Assembly (NCBI GenBank): GCA_017399225.1
Contig: JAFQEB010000056.1
Span: forward strand, 1-31,156
Length of the DNA: 31,156 nt
From: Clostridia bacterium
GTDB taxonomy: Bacteria > Bacillota_A > Clostridia > Christensenellales > Aristaeellaceae
Direction: 5' to 3'
Of this stretch, positions 15,306 through 22,461 are shown piece by piece. Position numbers and translations under genes: made by a program. The notes under the pieces are model-generated. The model was not told the DNA's origin, ran no database searches, and saw nothing but the letters and a program-made list of their open reading frames with translations. Numbering within the stretch: position 1 is the first letter of the stretch; each line of letters begins with the position of its first letter.

Positions 15306-17201
15306 TTACTCAGCCACGGTGGCGTACACGATGGCCTGCTGGAAATCCCAGAAGGAATCCTGAGTGTAGTTCTCCAGCCAATCGGGGTACATGGTGATGT
15401 ACACGTTGCTGTACAGCGGGACCTGAGGCATGAGCTCGTTCCAGCGCTGGATGAACTTCTGCCAGAGGATCAGGTAGGTCTGGGTGTCGGTGGAGTCAAC
15501 GCCGTACACCATTTCCATGGACAGCCAGTCCAGAACGTCGTCGAACAGGTAGTTCAGGTTGTAGCCCTGAGCCACGTACTGAGGATCGGACGTGAAGGAG
15601 TAGGACTGGTCGTACAGGGGAGTGAAGTTGGTGGCCAGGTTGAACATGCCGTAGGTGGGCACGCCGTACTTGTCACCCTGGGAAGCATCGCGGTAGTAGA
15701 AGTTCAGCAGCTCGGTGAAGGTCATGACGTTCTGGTTGATCTGAACGCCCGCAGCCTTGGTGGCCTCGGACTCAGCCAGCATAACCTTCAGCAGGTCGGA
15801 CACGGAGTTGCCCTCGGAGGAGGACCACTCGATGATCAGGGGCATCAGGATACGGCCGTCGGCCAGGGTCACGTTGTGCAGGTAGGTGCCGGCTTCTTCA
15901 GCGGTAACTTCCTTGTAACGGATGCCCTCGGTCCACTCGCCGCCCTCAGCGTTCAGGGTCCAGCCGTCTTCGACCAGCAGGGCCACAGCGCCTTCGGGAT
16001 CGTAGGTGTAGGGGTTCAGGTTCTTCTCCAGCCACTCCTCGGAGTCCTTGTACTGCCACAGAGCAGTGCCGTAGGGGCCGTTCACGACGCCGCCCCAACC
16101 CATGCAGAAGGTGTTGGCGAACTCGTTACGGTCGAGCAGCTTGATGATGGCCTGACGGACAGGCAGGAACTGGGTGGGGCCGAAGTCGCAAGCGAAGTTG
16201 ATCATGCCGTAGCCGGGACGATCGAACTGCACGTACTCGAAGCCGCCTTCTTCGATGATATCCAGAGCAGTGTTGACCTGGGTACCGTCGGTGATGGTAT
16301 CGTAGAAGTTGAAGGCGCCGGTCTTGATGGCGTCAGCCCAGGTGGCGTCCTCAGCCTTCACAACGACGATCTTCTCAACAGAGGGCTTCACGCCTTCGAA
16401 GTTGCCGTTGTAGTTCTTGTTGATGGTCAGGGTAGCCTGCAGAGCGGACTTGTCGAACGCAACCAGGTTGTAGGGGCCAGCGGAAACGCGGTCCTCACCA
16501 GCGTAGAAGCGAACCTTTTCGACATGGTCCTTCAGAGCGTCAACGGTGAAGTCGCCGGTGATGTAGGCGCCCTCGCCGTCGTCAGCCACGTCGTAGCCCT
16601 CGCCCAGCCAGTACTTGATGCTCTGAGCGCCGAAGGAGGCGTAGGAGAGATCGTAGAAGTAGGGCAGGTAGTCGGCGTTGATCGTGACGGAGAAGGTGTA
16701 GTCATCGATCAGGCGAACGCCGGCAACGTAGGTGGTCACGCCATCGTAGTAGTCCTGGCCGCCCATGACCTGGGAAGCAGCAGTGGACTTCACGCCCAGA
16801 CCGGCAGCGGTCTTGGAGCAGGAGAAGATGGTAGACCAGACGAAGTCCTTCGCGGTGATGGCTTCGCCGTTGTTGTAGACCAGGCCCTCGTTGACGGTGA
16901 TGGTGTAGGTCTTGGTGCCGTCATCATTCTCGGTCATTTCGAGGTCCTTGGTAACGGTGGGGTTGACAACCAGGGCGCCGCCCTGATCGGTCACGACGGT
17001 GGAGCAGTCAGAGGACAGCTCGCGCAGCATCATGTCGGTCGCACCGTTGGTCCAGTGGGAAGTAAACCAGAAGTCGCCGCCGATCTCGGTGGTAGAACCG
17101 TAGATGACGGTGCCCTTCTCGGACGCAGTTTCCTCTGCGAAGACGCAGGTCATGGACAGAACCATGGTCAGCGCCAGAAGCAGGCTCAGAAACTTCTTCA
17201 T
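15306..17201 (-). CDS. oppA: Family 5 extracellular solute-binding protein (oligopeptide-type), no clear lipobox
   Basis: This 631-residue secreted protein is the ligand receptor of the importer. The first ~22 residues are a signal peptide (MKKFLSLLLALTMVLSMTC then VFA-EE). Cys18 is preceded by S-M-T, which does not satisfy the lipobox requirement for G/A/S at -1, so cleavage at VFA by signal peptidase I is more likely than lipid anchoring. The body has SBP family 5 features: TYTITVNEGLVYNNGEAITAKDFVWS, SAGPYNLVAF and LPVRQAIIKLLDRNEF. The family binds peptides but also some oligosaccharides and nickel, so the ligand is not decided. An AAGGAGGG site precedes the ATG. It is first in the operon, with its own promoter, divergent from an AraC-type regulator. 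Confidence 0.92.
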   Translation of the reverse strand: MKKFLSLLLALTMVLSMTCVFAEETASEKGTVIYGSTTEIGGDFWFTSHWTNGATDMMLRELSSDCSTVVTDQGGALVVNPTVTKDLEMTENDDGTKTYTITVNEGLVYNNGEAITAKDFVWSTIFSCSKTAAGLGVKSTAASQVMGGQDYYDGVTTYVAGVRLIDDYTFSVTINADYLPYFYDLSYASFGAQSIKYWLGEGYDVADDGEGAYITGDFTVDALKDHVEKVRFYAGEDRVSAGPYNLVAFDKSALQATLTINKNYNGNFEGVKPSVEKIVVVKAEDATWADAIKTGAFNFYDTITDGTQVNTALDIIEEGGFEYVQFDRPGYGMINFACDFGPTQFLPVRQAIIKLLDRNEFANTFCMGWGGVVNGPYGTALWQYKDSEEWLEKNLNPYTYDPEGAVALLVEDGWTLNAEGGEWTEGIRYKEVTAEEAGTYLHNVTLADGRILMPLIIEWSSSEGNSVSDLLKVMLAESEATKAAGVQINQNVMTFTELLNFYYRDASQGDKYGVPTYGMFNLATNFTPLYDQSYSFTSDPQYVAQGYNLNYLFDDVLDWLSMEMVYGVDSTDTQTYLILWQKFIQRWNELMPQVPLYSNVYITMYPDWLENYTQDSFWDFQQAIVYATVAE

Positions 17202-17251
17202 GAGAATCCCTCCTTTTCATTTACCGGGTCGGGAAAGATACCGGTTACTTA

Positions 17252-17280
17252 AGTATCGCATATTCGCGTAAAAAATGCAA
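17252..17280 (-). promoter_or_regulatory. Probable sigma-A promoter for the opp operon
   Basis: On the minus strand TTGCAT (17275-17280) and GATACT (17252-17257) are separated by 17 bases, about 50 bases upstream of the oppA start codon. Confidence 0.65.
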
Positions 17281-17628
17281 GCCCTAAAATACAATTATGT
17301 TGATAATTTTGCGGAAAATGCTCCCAGATACGCCATGTGACAGTTGCATTTATTTTTTTCTTTCCTGCAATCAGCCATATATACGGGCTGCATCAACGGC
17401 CGTTTTCCCGCCTGCGGGCCCGGTTTTTCCGCCTGCAATTTGCAATTTTTTGCTTCAATTTATTCAAATTCAGATATTTTGTGCCTCTACTGACATGCGC
17501 ATACCATATGCAGGCCCGCCCGGCCCGCATCAGCGATGCTTTCATTATATATGCCTGCATTTCACACCGCATTTGCATCAGGCAGGAGCTTCCCTTTCCT
17601 AAAATCTCCGAAAACGACGCGAACCGCC
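17281..17628. promoter_or_regulatory. AT-rich divergent regulatory region between opp and the AraC-type regulator
   Basis: No gene is seen. The region is clearly more AT-rich than its surroundings, with T-runs near 17349-17360 and 17445-17465. An inverted pair ATGCAGGC (17508-17515) and GCCTGCAT (17553-17560), each next to an ATAT stretch, is a candidate binding site for the adjacent AraC-type protein. A related GGCAGG occurs near 17580. Operator function is inferred from position only. Confidence 0.4.
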
Positions 17629-17657
17629 TTGACAATGTCGCTACTGGGCGATATAAT
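17629..17657 (+). promoter_or_regulatory. Perfect-consensus sigma-A promoter for the AraC-type regulator
   Basis: TTGACA (17629-17634) and TATAAT (17652-17657) are separated by exactly 17 bases, 47 bases upstream of the regulator's start codon. Confidence 0.9.
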
Positions 17658-17704
17658 GTCCATAATGGAAAATGTGTGATTTGGTCAAAGGAGGCAGACA
17701 AGCA

Positions 17705-18604
17705 ATGGAGTCCTACCTTTTCTCGAATATCAATGACGCTGCGGGCGCGCTGGTTGTCGAAGGCTGGCACAAGCCCGGCAGCCTGACCAAGGCCAGCGGC
17801 GCGTGGATCCACGCAGCCGGCACGGCCACCTTCAGCGCAGGCAGCTACCCCATCACGAGCCACGACCAGTGGGTGTGGTTTGCAGTGGAGGCAGGCGAGG
17901 TAACGCTGCACTGGCAGGATACCGAGCTGGTGCTGAAGGCGGAGGACACCTGTTTCCTGCCTGCGGGCGAAAAGGAAGCTCACCTGTCCATCAGCGAGCA
18001 GGCTCACTGCGTGTGGGTCGCGCTGGAGGGCCCCCTGGCCCCGATGGTGGTGCGCAAGATGGGCGCGCTGCTGCACATGCCCCTGCGCCAGGGCGCGCTG
18101 CCCAGCCAGATGTACCTGGCCAAGCAGATCGTGCAGGTAATGGTGCGCCATTCCGGCACGGCGGATGCGACCTACCAGCTGCAGCACCTGATGTACGGTA
18201 TGCTGGCCAGCCACTGGGGTCAGCCCGTGGCCATGGATGCGATGCTCTCCCATGAGATCGCCAAAGTGGTGGATACCCTGCGGGCCAACCAGTACCGGGA
18301 CAACTTCTCCCTGGCAGAGATGGCAGCCATCTCCCGTATGCCCATGGAGACCTTCCGCAAGCGCTTCGTGTCTGAAGTCGGTATGCCGCCGCTTTCCTAT
18401 GTGCTCCACTGCAAGATGGAGCGCGCCAAGGAGCTGCTGCGCGAAGAGGGCCACACCGTGCGCCAGGCCGGCATCGAGGTCGGTATGCAGGATCCCTACC
18501 ATTTCTCCAAGCAGTTCAAGAACATCGTGGGCATCAGCCCCTCGGCCTTCATGAAGCAGGCTGCCAAACCGGACGCGACCATCCGCGGCAGCAGTAAAAA
18601 GTAA
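17705..18604 (+). CDS. AraC-family transcriptional regulator
   Basis: This 299-residue protein has a cupin-like ligand-binding N-terminus (about 15-110; AAGTATFSAGSYPI, DTCFLPAGEKEAHLS) and a C-terminal double helix-turn-helix (about 185-285), with FSLAEMAAISRMPMETFRKRF for the first helix pair and IEVGMQDPYHFSKQFKNIVGISPSAF for the second, the classic AraC signature. The ATG at 17705 has AAAGGAGG upstream; an extra 11 in-frame codons are rejected. It is transcribed divergently from the opp operon across a ~500-base AT-rich region, so it is the likely regulator of that importer. AraC proteins mostly sense sugars or small metabolites, which leaves open a non-peptide ligand for the transporter. 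It has its own strong promoter and terminator. Confidence 0.92.
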   Translation: MESYLFSNINDAAGALVVEGWHKPGSLTKASGAWIHAAGTATFSAGSYPITSHDQWVWFAVEAGEVTLHWQDTELVLKAEDTCFLPAGEKEAHLSISEQAHCVWVALEGPLAPMVVRKMGALLHMPLRQGALPSQMYLAKQIVQVMVRHSGTADATYQLQHLMYGMLASHWGQPVAMDAMLSHEIAKVVDTLRANQYRDNFSLAEMAAISRMPMETFRKRFVSEVGMPPLSYVLHCKMERAKELLREEGHTVRQAGIEVGMQDPYHFSKQFKNIVGISPSAFMKQAAKPDATIRGSSKK

Positions 18605-18610
18605 TGCCCC

Positions 18611-18642
18611 GCCCCGCCGCGAGCTATTCCGGCGGGGCTTTT
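18611..18642 (+). terminator. Rho-independent terminator after the AraC-type gene
   Basis: An 8-bp perfect stem GCCCCGCC / GGCGGGGC with a 12-base loop is followed by TTTT. The next gene's ribosome binding site follows within ten bases. Confidence 0.8.
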
Positions 18643-18661
18643 GCTACCGGAGGTGAACGCC

Positions 18662-19327
18662 GTGAAAAGGCTTCTGATCATCGTGATGCTGCTCCTGTGC
18701 GCCGCCCTGCCTGCTCTGGCAGAGGACGTCCCCTATATCCTGCGGGTCACCCGGCCGGACGAGCCGATCTTCAGCGGCCCGAGCTACGACGAATTCTGCG
18801 TCGGAACGGTGAAGAAGGCCGGGGCGTACACCATCGTCGAGGAGGTCGACGACGGGGAAGGCAACCTGTGGGGGCGCCTCAAATCCGGCGCGGGGTGGAT
18901 CGACCTCGACCACGCCCGCCTGAAGCTGCCGGTTTCCGCCGGATATGCCCAGGATGCGCTGCAGGACGGCGAAGGCGGTCACTTTTACGCCCTGGAGCAC
19001 TCCGGGGACGCCGTGTGGATCCTCTTCCGCGCCTGCGAGCCCCTGACGGACGTTTCCCTCGTCGCCCTTGACGTAGCGGACGAGGGCCTTGCCATCGACG
19101 AAACGCTGTACGCGCTGGCCGAGATGACGGAGACGCAGCCCCTGCTGGCCGGCGTGGTTTTCTACGGCGACATGACCGCCTACGGCCTGCGCTTCACCGA
19201 CAGCACGGGAACAGCGCGCTGCTTTGCCGCCTCCATCAGCGGCCGGAACGGGATGCTCGTCCTGGACGAATGGGCAATGGCCCCCGGCCCGGACGGCACG
19301 CTGCTGCTCACGGACACGCTTGATTGA
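18662..19327 (+). CDS. Secreted protein with an SH3-like domain, function unknown
   Basis: The protein has 221 residues. The chosen start is the GTG at 18662, six bases after GGAGGTG; a TTG seven codons upstream would place that site inside the gene. Residues 1-20 are a signal peptide (KRLLIIVMLLLCAALPALA, cleavage before ED). Residues ~26-82 look like a bacterial SH3 domain (RPDEPIFSGPSYD ... GAYTIVEEV ... WGRLKSGAGWIDLDHA), a fold often used to bind cell wall. Residues ~95-221 form a second domain with repeated beta-strand pattern that I do not recognise. Nothing links it firmly to its neighbours. Leaderless placement after a terminator suggests read-through or a promoter within the preceding gene. 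Confidence 0.75.
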   Translation: MKRLLIIVMLLLCAALPALAEDVPYILRVTRPDEPIFSGPSYDEFCVGTVKKAGAYTIVEEVDDGEGNLWGRLKSGAGWIDLDHARLKLPVSAGYAQDALQDGEGGHFYALEHSGDAVWILFRACEPLTDVSLVALDVADEGLAIDETLYALAEMTETQPLLAGVVFYGDMTAYGLRFTDSTGTARCFAASISGRNGMLVLDEWAMAPGPDGTLLLTDTLD

Positions 19328-19333
19328 ACGATC

Positions 19334-19365
19334 ACTCTCCGGGTAAAACTCCGGGGAGTTTTCAT
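19334..19365 (+). terminator. Rho-independent terminator after the SH3-like gene
   Basis: ACTCTCCGG pairs with CCGGGGAGT (one G-U) and is followed by TTTTCATTTCTTT. It lies immediately after the stop codon. Confidence 0.75.
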
Positions 19366-19531
19366 TTCTTTGGGGATTTCCGTTTTCGCCCTTTGCGAAA
19401 CTTTTCGCCCCTGTTCGTCAAGGGCTCCCATATGACCAGAATTGACAGGAATCTTGTGCCGAACATGCACGAACATGCAATTTTATTCATTTTCGCAACA
19501 TGTGTAAACAGCCCGTACAGCCTGAAATGAA

Positions 19532-19725
19532 TAATCCACAAGGCTTTCCACACATCCGCGCCGTGTGGACGTATGCTGTGGATAAGCTGTGGATATTGTG
19601 GATAAAAGGCGGAACAGCAGGAAAATGGCGCGGTTTTTGCACGCTCTTTTTGTGGATAACCCTGTGGACACTGTGGATGACTTTCCCTTTGGATGTGCAT
19701 TAAGCCGATTTACATTTGTGAATAA
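19532..19725 (+). other. Cluster of DnaA-box-like sequences in a ~500-base gene-free region
   Basis: Four exact matches to the DnaA box (TTATNCACA, read here as TGTGGATAA or TGTGAATAA) lie at 19577-19585, 19597-19605, 19651-19659 and 19717-19725. One-mismatch boxes are at 19588-19596 and 19672-19680, a weaker one at 19663-19671, and an opposite-strand one (TAATCCACA) at 19532-19540. They form two similar triplets with 11/9 and 12/9 base steps. The upstream stretch 19478-19500 is AT-rich. No dnaA, dnaN or rpmH is nearby. The gene-free interval runs from 19328 to 19871. Confidence 0.7.
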
Positions 19726-19871
19726 GGCTTTCATGCCGCCTATTTCCCACAGAATCAGCTCCCCCGGCAGCGCTGCATAGCTCTGTATACAGCAGCGGGC
19801 AGGATTCGGGATAAACAGGGGTGCTATCCGGGAGCCTTGCGGCATATCCTACGTCAACGGAGGGATGCAGC

Positions 19872-20654
19872 ATGAACAGAAACAGGCGCTCCATCGTGCC
19901 CGGCAAGCGGGCGGAACACTGCGCAACGCTCGCGGCGGCACTGCTGGTGCTGATCGGCGGGCTTCTTGCCGTGGCGGCATGGCGGGGCTCCGGCACAGAA
20001 GCGGCCCCGACCGCCTCTCCCTCCGCTGCGCCCGTGCAGACCCCCGAACCTGCCGGGCCCCTGCGCGGCATGACCATCCTCGTCGACCCCGGCCACGGGG
20101 GCTACGACGGCGGGGCACGCTGCCGGGACAGCGGCATATGGGAGAAGCACCTGAACCTGTCCGTCGCCCTGATGGTCGAAAAGGCGCTGCAAAGCCGGGG
20201 CGCACAGGTCGTGATGACCCGCCGGGAGGACGTCGATCTGACGACCGCAGACCGCCCATCCGCGCTGACAAAAAAGCGCCAGGACATGCAGAACCGCATT
20301 GCCCTGGCAAGGGAGCATCAGGTCGATATGGTGCTGTCGATCCACATGAACGAATACCGGGCCCGTTCAGAATCCGGGCCCCAGGTATTTTACCGGGAGG
20401 GCTGCGACAGCGGCCGTCTGCTGGCCGGCTGCCTGCAGGAATCGCTGATCGCCTCCCTTCAGCCCCGGCGGGAGCGCGCCGCCATGGCCGGGGACTACTT
20501 CATCCTGCAGCTTGACGTGCCCTCCGTGCTGGTGGAGTGCGGGTTCATCAGCAACGCCGCCGAGGAAAAGCTGCTGCTGACGGAGGAATACCAGGCGGAG
20601 CTGGGCGAGTCCATCGCGCAGGGCGTGGCCGAATATGTGCGGGTGACGCGATAG
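19872..20654 (+). CDS. cwlD: N-acetylmuramoyl-L-alanine amidase, CwlD-like (Amidase_3)
   Basis: This 260-residue membrane-anchored or exported enzyme cleaves the amide between muramic acid and the stem peptide. A basic leader and one hydrophobic segment (about 18-37) are followed by a Thr/Ser/Pro linker (40-62) and the amidase domain (66-258). Zinc ligands are visible as His75 (DPGHGGYDGG), Glu91 (IWEKHLNL) and His158 (LSIHMN), with catalytic Glu222 (VLVECGFISN). The layout, including RQDMQNRI and the lack of binding repeats, resembles CwlD, which makes muramic-delta-lactam in spore cortex; if right, the organism may sporulate, but a vegetative amidase is possible. The ATG at 19872 follows GGAGGGA; 17 upstream in-frame codons are rejected. 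Confidence 0.85.
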   Translation: MNRNRRSIVPGKRAEHCATLAAALLVLIGGLLAVAAWRGSGTEAAPTASPSAAPVQTPEPAGPLRGMTILVDPGHGGYDGGARCRDSGIWEKHLNLSVALMVEKALQSRGAQVVMTRREDVDLTTADRPSALTKKRQDMQNRIALAREHQVDMVLSIHMNEYRARSESGPQVFYREGCDSGRLLAGCLQESLIASLQPRRERAAMAGDYFILQLDVPSVLVECGFISNAAEEKLLLTEEYQAELGESIAQGVAEYVRVTR

Positions 20655-20678
20655 AGCGGCCCATGGGTCAGCGCAACC

Positions 20679-20706
20679 AAGCGGCTCCCCGAAAGGGGAG
20701 CCGCTT
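20679..20706. terminator. Hairpin between convergent amidase and rluD genes
   Basis: A perfect 12-bp stem AAGCGGCTCCCC / GGGGAGCCGCTT closes a GAAA tetraloop. Neither side has a long T-run, but the position between converging genes suggests a shared terminator. Confidence 0.7.
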
Positions 20707-20711
20707 GCGTG

Positions 20712-21617
20712 TTACTGTTCTATTCCGTTCGACTTCATCCCGCGCAGGAATTCCGCCGGCAGCTCCGCCGTGAAGGTCAGGCGCTCGCCGGTGGACGGGT
20801 GCGTGAAGGTCAGGGAGTAGGCATGGAGCATCAACCGGGGCACCTTTGCGCCCTTCTGGCTGCCGTAGATGGGATCGCCGCAGACAGGGTGGCCGATGTG
20901 GCGCATGTGGACACGGATCTGATGCGTGCGGCCGGTGAGGATGTGCACGTCCAGCAGCGTCACGCCACGGCCGCGCCGGAGCACCGTCCATTCGGTGATG
21001 GCCTCCCGGCCCTCCTCGTCCACCGCCATCTTCTTGCGATCCTTTTTGCTGCGGGCAATGGCGGCCTCGATGCGGCCCGCATCCTCCCGGAGGTTACCCT
21101 CCACCAGCGCGCGGTAGTGCTTCTCCATGCTGCGGGCGGACAGCTGCTCGGAGAGGGCCAGCTGGGCCGCGTCATTCTTGGCCACCAGCAGCAGACCGCT
21201 GGTATCCTTGTCCAGCCGGTGCACAATGCCGGGGCGCAGCTCGCCGCCGATGCCGCCCAGGCTGTCCAGGTGGTGCAGCAGGGCGTTGACGAGGGTGCCG
21301 TCCTCATTTCCGGCCGCCGGATGCACCACCATGCCGCAGGGCTTGACTACCACGGCGAGATCCGCATCCTCGTACAGGATGGTCAGGGGGATATCCTGGG
21401 CCTCGGGCACAGCAGGCTTGGGAGCCGGGATCACCAGCGTCACCGTCTGGCCCGGCTTCGCCTTGAGGCCCGCCTTGGCCGCGCGCTGCCCATCCACCGT
21501 GACGAAGCCCTCCTCCACGAGGGCCGCCACACGGCTGCGGGTCAGGCCGCTCTGCTCAGACAGCAGCACATCCAGCCGCCGCCCGTCCGCTGTGAAGGTC
21601 ATCTCAGTTGCTTCCAT
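20712..21617 (-). CDS. rluD: RluA-family pseudouridine synthase (RluD-like)
   Basis: This 301-residue protein has an N-terminal S4 RNA-binding domain (about 12-65; RLDVLLSEQSGLTRSRVAAL) and an RluA-type catalytic domain with the HRLDKDTSG motif holding the nucleophile Asp136. GRTHQIRVHMRHIGHP and GDPIYG are further family landmarks. RluD modifies helix 69 of 23S rRNA; the exact target site here is inferred. The start at 21617 overlaps the end of lspA by 14 bases, with GGAGAG as ribosome binding site. The lspA-rluD pairing is common in Firmicutes. Confidence 0.92.
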   Translation of the reverse strand: MEATEMTFTADGRRLDVLLSEQSGLTRSRVAALVEEGFVTVDGQRAAKAGLKAKPGQTVTLVIPAPKPAVPEAQDIPLTILYEDADLAVVVKPCGMVVHPAAGNEDGTLVNALLHHLDSLGGIGGELRPGIVHRLDKDTSGLLLVAKNDAAQLALSEQLSARSMEKHYRALVEGNLREDAGRIEAAIARSKKDRKKMAVDEEGREAITEWTVLRRGRGVTLLDVHILTGRTHQIRVHMRHIGHPVCGDPIYGSQKGAKVPRLMLHAYSLTFTHPSTGERLTFTAELPAEFLRGMKSNGIEQ

Positions 21618-22065
21618 CGTGCTTCTCTCTCCATTCCTCAGGCCGCAGCAGCAGCGACGCCGCCATCAGCACCGTACCCACCGTCAGGGCCGCATCCGCC
21701 ACGTTGAACACCGCAAAGCGGACGAACAGCACCTCGAACATATCGATCACATAACCGCGAAAGAACCTGTCCAGCATATTGCCCGCCGCGCCGCCCAGCA
21801 TCAGCATCGCGGCAATGCGGGAGCAGCCGCCCAGCCGGTACCGGCGCAAGATCAGCCAGCCCGCGAGGATGCACGCCGCCGATACCACGCCCAGCAGCCA
21901 GGTGTGCCCGCTGAACATGCTGAAGGCCATGCCGGTGTTCTCCGCGTAGGTGAAGCGCAGCACGCCGGGGATCAGCAGCACATCCTGCTCCAGGCGGAGG
22001 CTCAGGGCCTTCACCAGCTGATCGGCGATCACGGTCAGCACCGCCAGCCAATACCACTTTTTCAT
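21604..22065 (-). CDS. lspA: Lipoprotein signal peptidase II
   Basis: This 153-residue integral membrane aspartyl protease cleaves signal peptides of lipoproteins at the lipobox. Four hydrophobic segments are visible. The family motifs FTYAENTGMAFSM, GAAGNMLDRFFRGYVIDMFEV and FAVFNVADAALTVG are present; the catalytic pair is Asp108 and Asp124. Its presence shows the organism processes lipoproteins, which makes the lack of a lipobox in the OppA homologue more notable. The gene ends inside the start of rluD and begins six bases after the upstream DUF5665-like gene. Confidence 0.95.
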   Translation of the reverse strand: MKKWYWLAVLTVIADQLVKALSLRLEQDVLLIPGVLRFTYAENTGMAFSMFSGHTWLLGVVSAACILAGWLILRRYRLGGCSRIAAMLMLGGAAGNMLDRFFRGYVIDMFEVLFVRFAVFNVADAALTVGTVLMAASLLLRPEEWREKHDGSN

Positions 22066-22071
22066 CAGGTC

Positions 22072-22356
22072 TTACTCCAATCTGCGCTGCACAAGGTTCA
22101 CGATCTGCGCCAGGAAGTCGCCGATCACCGGCAGATTCCGCTGGGCCAGATCCTGCAAGAGCCATACCAGCACCGCGCCGAGGATGGTAAAGCCGATGGC
22201 CGTGCCCAATCCGCGCACGATGCCGCCGATAAGCTGCATACGGTAAAACCGCCCGCGATCCTCCAGGTACCGGATGTACTCCGGCAGCCGGAGCCGCTCC
22301 AGCTGCATCAGGTGGTCATCCAATTTGTTCGCCATCCAGGCCGTCCATTCCTTCAT
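22072..22356 (-). CDS. Small membrane protein, DUF5665-like
   Basis: This 94-residue protein has a charged N-terminus (residues 1-45; LDDHLMQLERLRLPEYIRYL), then IGGIVRGLGTAIGFTILGAVLVWLL, one strong hydrophobic segment (about 43-67), and an amphipathic end. The pattern matches my memory of DUF5665 proteins, small membrane proteins of Clostridia with no known function. The start at 22356 is chosen because an AGGAGG site lies nine bases upstream; an open frame extends further but runs through the ispG terminator. It is the first gene of the unit DUF5665 - lspA - rluD. Confidence 0.75.
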   Translation of the reverse strand: MKEWTAWMANKLDDHLMQLERLRLPEYIRYLEDRGRFYRMQLIGGIVRGLGTAIGFTILGAVLVWLLQDLAQRNLPVIGDFLAQIVNLVQRRLE

Positions 22357-22410
22357 CACCTGCGCCCTCCTGCGGTTTAGGATGGGCTTTTTTTCCGCAG
22401 GTATACGCAA

Positions 22411-22445
22411 AGCGCGGCTCCTCCGGCACCGGGAAGAGCCGCGCT
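22411..22445 (-). terminator. Terminator-like hairpin after ispG
   Basis: On the minus strand AGCGCGGCTC pairs with GAGCCGCGCT across a 15-base loop, followed by TTTGCG. The T-run is short, so read-through into the DUF5665-like gene is possible. Confidence 0.65.
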
Positions 22446-22461
22446 GGGGCTTCCATTGCAA

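Noticed and set aside
17145..17201. Cys18 of the OppA homologue as a lipobox cysteine
   Set aside because: The residues before it (S-M-T) do not fit the lipobox, and a better signal peptidase I site follows directly.
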